A stretch of DNA of 64,000 nt from Sedimentisphaerales bacterium (GTDB taxonomy: Bacteria; Planctomycetota; Phycisphaerae; Sedimentisphaerales; UBA12454), in contig JAFGGI010000057.1 in assembly GCA_016930635.1 (NCBI GenBank), positions 1 through 64,000 of the forward strand. Reading direction: 5' to 3'. This document shows positions 62,579 through 64,000 of the stretch, one piece after another. The notes below the pieces were generated by a model. It had not been told where the DNA came from. It saw only the letters and a list, made by a program, of their open reading frames with translations, and searched no databases. The translations under genes were made by a program, and so were the position numbers. Within the stretch, counting starts at the first letter, position 1. The number at the start of each line of letters is the position of its first letter.

Positions 62579-63956
62579 AACCCAGCAAAAAATAGGCGCC
62601 TCTTTCAGGGACCCGTCCGGATTTATATTTGAAGACGGCGGGACAATTTATCGTCAAATCAATTTAGTCTATAAAGCAAATTACGACCACTTGATTGATT
62701 CAGGCCTTTACCAGGGACTCGTAGATGCCGGCCTGTTAATTCCTCATATCGAACAGGCCCCGGCACATATGGAAGAGCCCTGCTACAAAATTATTAAGCC
62801 CAAACCAGTGCCTTTTATTTCATTTCCGTACGAATGGTGTTTTAGCCAGCTCAAACAGGCCGCTTTAGCGACTCTTGAAATACAGAAGAAAGCCTTGGAT
62901 TTTGGAATGTCTTTAAAAGACGCCAGCGCATACAACATCCAGTTTATAGACAGCCGGCCGGTCCTGATAGATACACTTTCTTTTGAGATTTATAAAGAAG
63001 GCTCGCCCTGGATCGCCTATAGGCAGTTTTGTCAGCATTTTCTTGCACCGCTGGCTTTGATGAGCCATACGGATATACGCCTGAATCAGTTACTGCGCAT
63101 TTTTATCGATGGGATACCTTTGGATTTGGCAAGTAAACTTCTTCCCTGGCACACCTCTTTTAATTTTTCACTCCTTGCTCACATTCACCTGCACGCCAAA
63201 AGCCAGAAACATTATTCGGATAAACGCAAAGATGTAAGCAGTTATAAAATGGGACGAATAAGGCTGCTCGGCTTCATCGACAGTCTCGAAAAAGCAGTTA
63301 AGAAATTAAAATGGCCCCCGGGCAATACCGAATGGGCCGATTATTATGACATCACCAATTATACCGATGAAGCGTTAGAACATAAAAAGCAGATTGTTAG
63401 CGGATTTCTTGACAGGGTCGGCCCGAAGAATGTTTGGGATTTTGGCGCAAACACAGGAATTTTCAGCAGGCTTGCCAGCCGAAGAGGTATTAATACGGTC
63501 TCTTTTGATATAGACCCTTCTGCTGTGGAGAAAAATTTTATAGAAAGCCTCAACAACAGCGAAGCCAATCTTCTCCCTTTGGTTATTGATTTAACCAATC
63601 CCAGTTCGGACATCGGCTGGAATAATCAGGAAAGAGCATCTTTGCATAGGCGCGGGCCGACGGATTTGGCAATTGCACTGGCCCTTATTCATCACTTGGC
63701 AATATCCAACAACGTGCCCCTCAGGAGTATCGCTGAATTTTTCGGACAGTACTGCAACTGGCTTATCATAGAATTTGTGCCAAAAGGCGATGACAAGGTT
63801 AAAATATTGTTAAGCTCCCGGCAGGACGTTTTTCCTGACTATACTGAGGACAAATTTAAAGAAGAATTCAACAGCGTTTTTGATATTATCGAAACAGCGC
63901 AAATAAAGAATTCACAGCGGACCGTTTATCTGATGAAGAACAGGAGAGTAAATTAG
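62565..63956 (+). CDS. SAM methyltransferase with kinase-like N-terminal region
   Basis: 463 residues starting with GTG. The C-terminal part (about 275-460) is a class I SAM methyltransferase: VWDFGANTGIFSRLASRRG, VSFDIDPSAVEKN, LALIHHLAISNNVPL. The N-terminal half begins SFRDPSGFIFEDGGTIYRQIN and contains LKDASAYNIQFIDSRPVLIDTLSFE, key residues D-x4-N, then I-D, which resembles the catalytic loop and DFG-like Asp of kinase-like folds (seen directly as a pattern; function inferred). It overlaps the IDPGSGS gene and is one base from the next start, so all three form an operon. Confidence 0.75.
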   Translation: MEKVETQQKIGASFRDPSGFIFEDGGTIYRQINLVYKANYDHLIDSGLYQGLVDAGLLIPHIEQAPAHMEEPCYKIIKPKPVPFISFPYEWCFSQLKQAALATLEIQKKALDFGMSLKDASAYNIQFIDSRPVLIDTLSFEIYKEGSPWIAYRQFCQHFLAPLALMSHTDIRLNQLLRIFIDGIPLDLASKLLPWHTSFNFSLLAHIHLHAKSQKHYSDKRKDVSSYKMGRIRLLGFIDSLEKAVKKLKWPPGNTEWADYYDITNYTDEALEHKKQIVSGFLDRVGPKNVWDFGANTGIFSRLASRRGINTVSFDIDPSAVEKNFIESLNNSEANLLPLVIDLTNPSSDIGWNNQERASLHRRGPTDLAIALALIHHLAISNNVPLRSIAEFFGQYCNWLIIEFVPKGDDKVKILLSSRQDVFPDYTEDKFKEEFNSVFDIIETAQIKNSQRTVYLMKNRRVN

Positions 63957-64000
63957 ATGACAGATGCCGGGAACAGAAAATTAACTGCTGCTGTCGTATC
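63957..64000 (+). CDS. Start of a further gene, cut by the window end
   Basis: ATG at 63957 follows directly after the TAG stop of the methyltransferase gene. Only 14 codons are visible (MTDAGNRKLTAAVV), not enough to name a family. In other genomes a phosphodiesterase or phosphatase-like gene often holds this place, but nothing here proves it. Confidence 0.5.
   Translation, partial: MTDAGNRKLTAAVV

Overview
The window looks like chromosomal DNA of an anaerobic, moderately AT-rich member of the Planctomycetota, most likely class Phycisphaerae (Sedimentisphaerales-like). This is inference. It rests on three large secreted proteins with the short dockerin-like C-terminal tail (D-x-N-x-D/S-G-x-V-D/N-F-x-D-L/F-A, then W-L/W) common in that class, an Rnf complex, lipid A synthesis (LpxB), an RseC/SoxR-reducer-like protein, an HNH-AP2 protein and dense intergenic repeat families. 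I could run no homology search; names come from motif recognition.

Layout. 1-1775: repeat-rich DNA around an HNH-AP2 endonuclease gene. 1776-4328: clpC. 4392-7268: a secreted RCC1/GLUG-repeat protein (minus strand). 7320-7530: a second repeat cluster. 7649-22611: a long exopolysaccharide operon with its own promoter, a structured leader and a possible 44-codon leader ORF. It encodes an outer-membrane export lipoprotein, a BY-kinase/chain-length protein, a Wzy-like polymerase with TPRs, a WecA/TagO-like initiating transferase, a Wzx-like flippase, an HprK-like P-loop protein, a PMT-like membrane protein and two glycosyltransferases, one of them a GT4-GT2 fusion. A hairpin-rich stretch and intrinsic terminators follow.

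22804-31928: a secreted LRR protein, then housekeeping genes (metallophosphoesterase, yidC, mnmE, rimO, a polyferredoxin, trmB) and an isochorismatase-fold protein lacking the usual Cys. 31952-38896: the Rnf operon (rseC-like, rnfC-D-G-E-A) with rnfB cut off from it by an opposite-strand methyltransferase-GT2 fusion. 39261-40499: a sigma-54 activator without a receiver domain, behind a strong promoter and a structured 5' leader.

40523-49811: a TPR lipoprotein, gyrB, dciA and dnaN, then a gene-free AT-rich stretch with a DnaA-trio-like run and DnaA-box-like sites (candidate oriC, no dnaA beside it), lpxB, a secreted protein built from a duplicated unit, and a CARDB protein. 49839-57968: small membrane proteins, a thioesterase, a c-di-AMP module (lipoprotein, cdaA, ybbR), cstA, der and a GT2. 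57969-59147: widespread palindromic repeats around a pseudopilin-like zinc-ribbon protein. 59148-64000: a lipoprotein, a DUF1015 protein with a class V aminotransferase, and a small membrane protein overlapping a methyltransferase with a kinase-like N-terminus, followed by a truncated gene.

The most unusual items are the covarying hairpin family ending in GGGGCTAAA, the candidate oriC, the duplicated translation-start region before the EPS operon, the Gly-to-Leu change in the CdaA DGA motif, and the IDPGSGS membrane protein/kinase-like methyltransferase pair.
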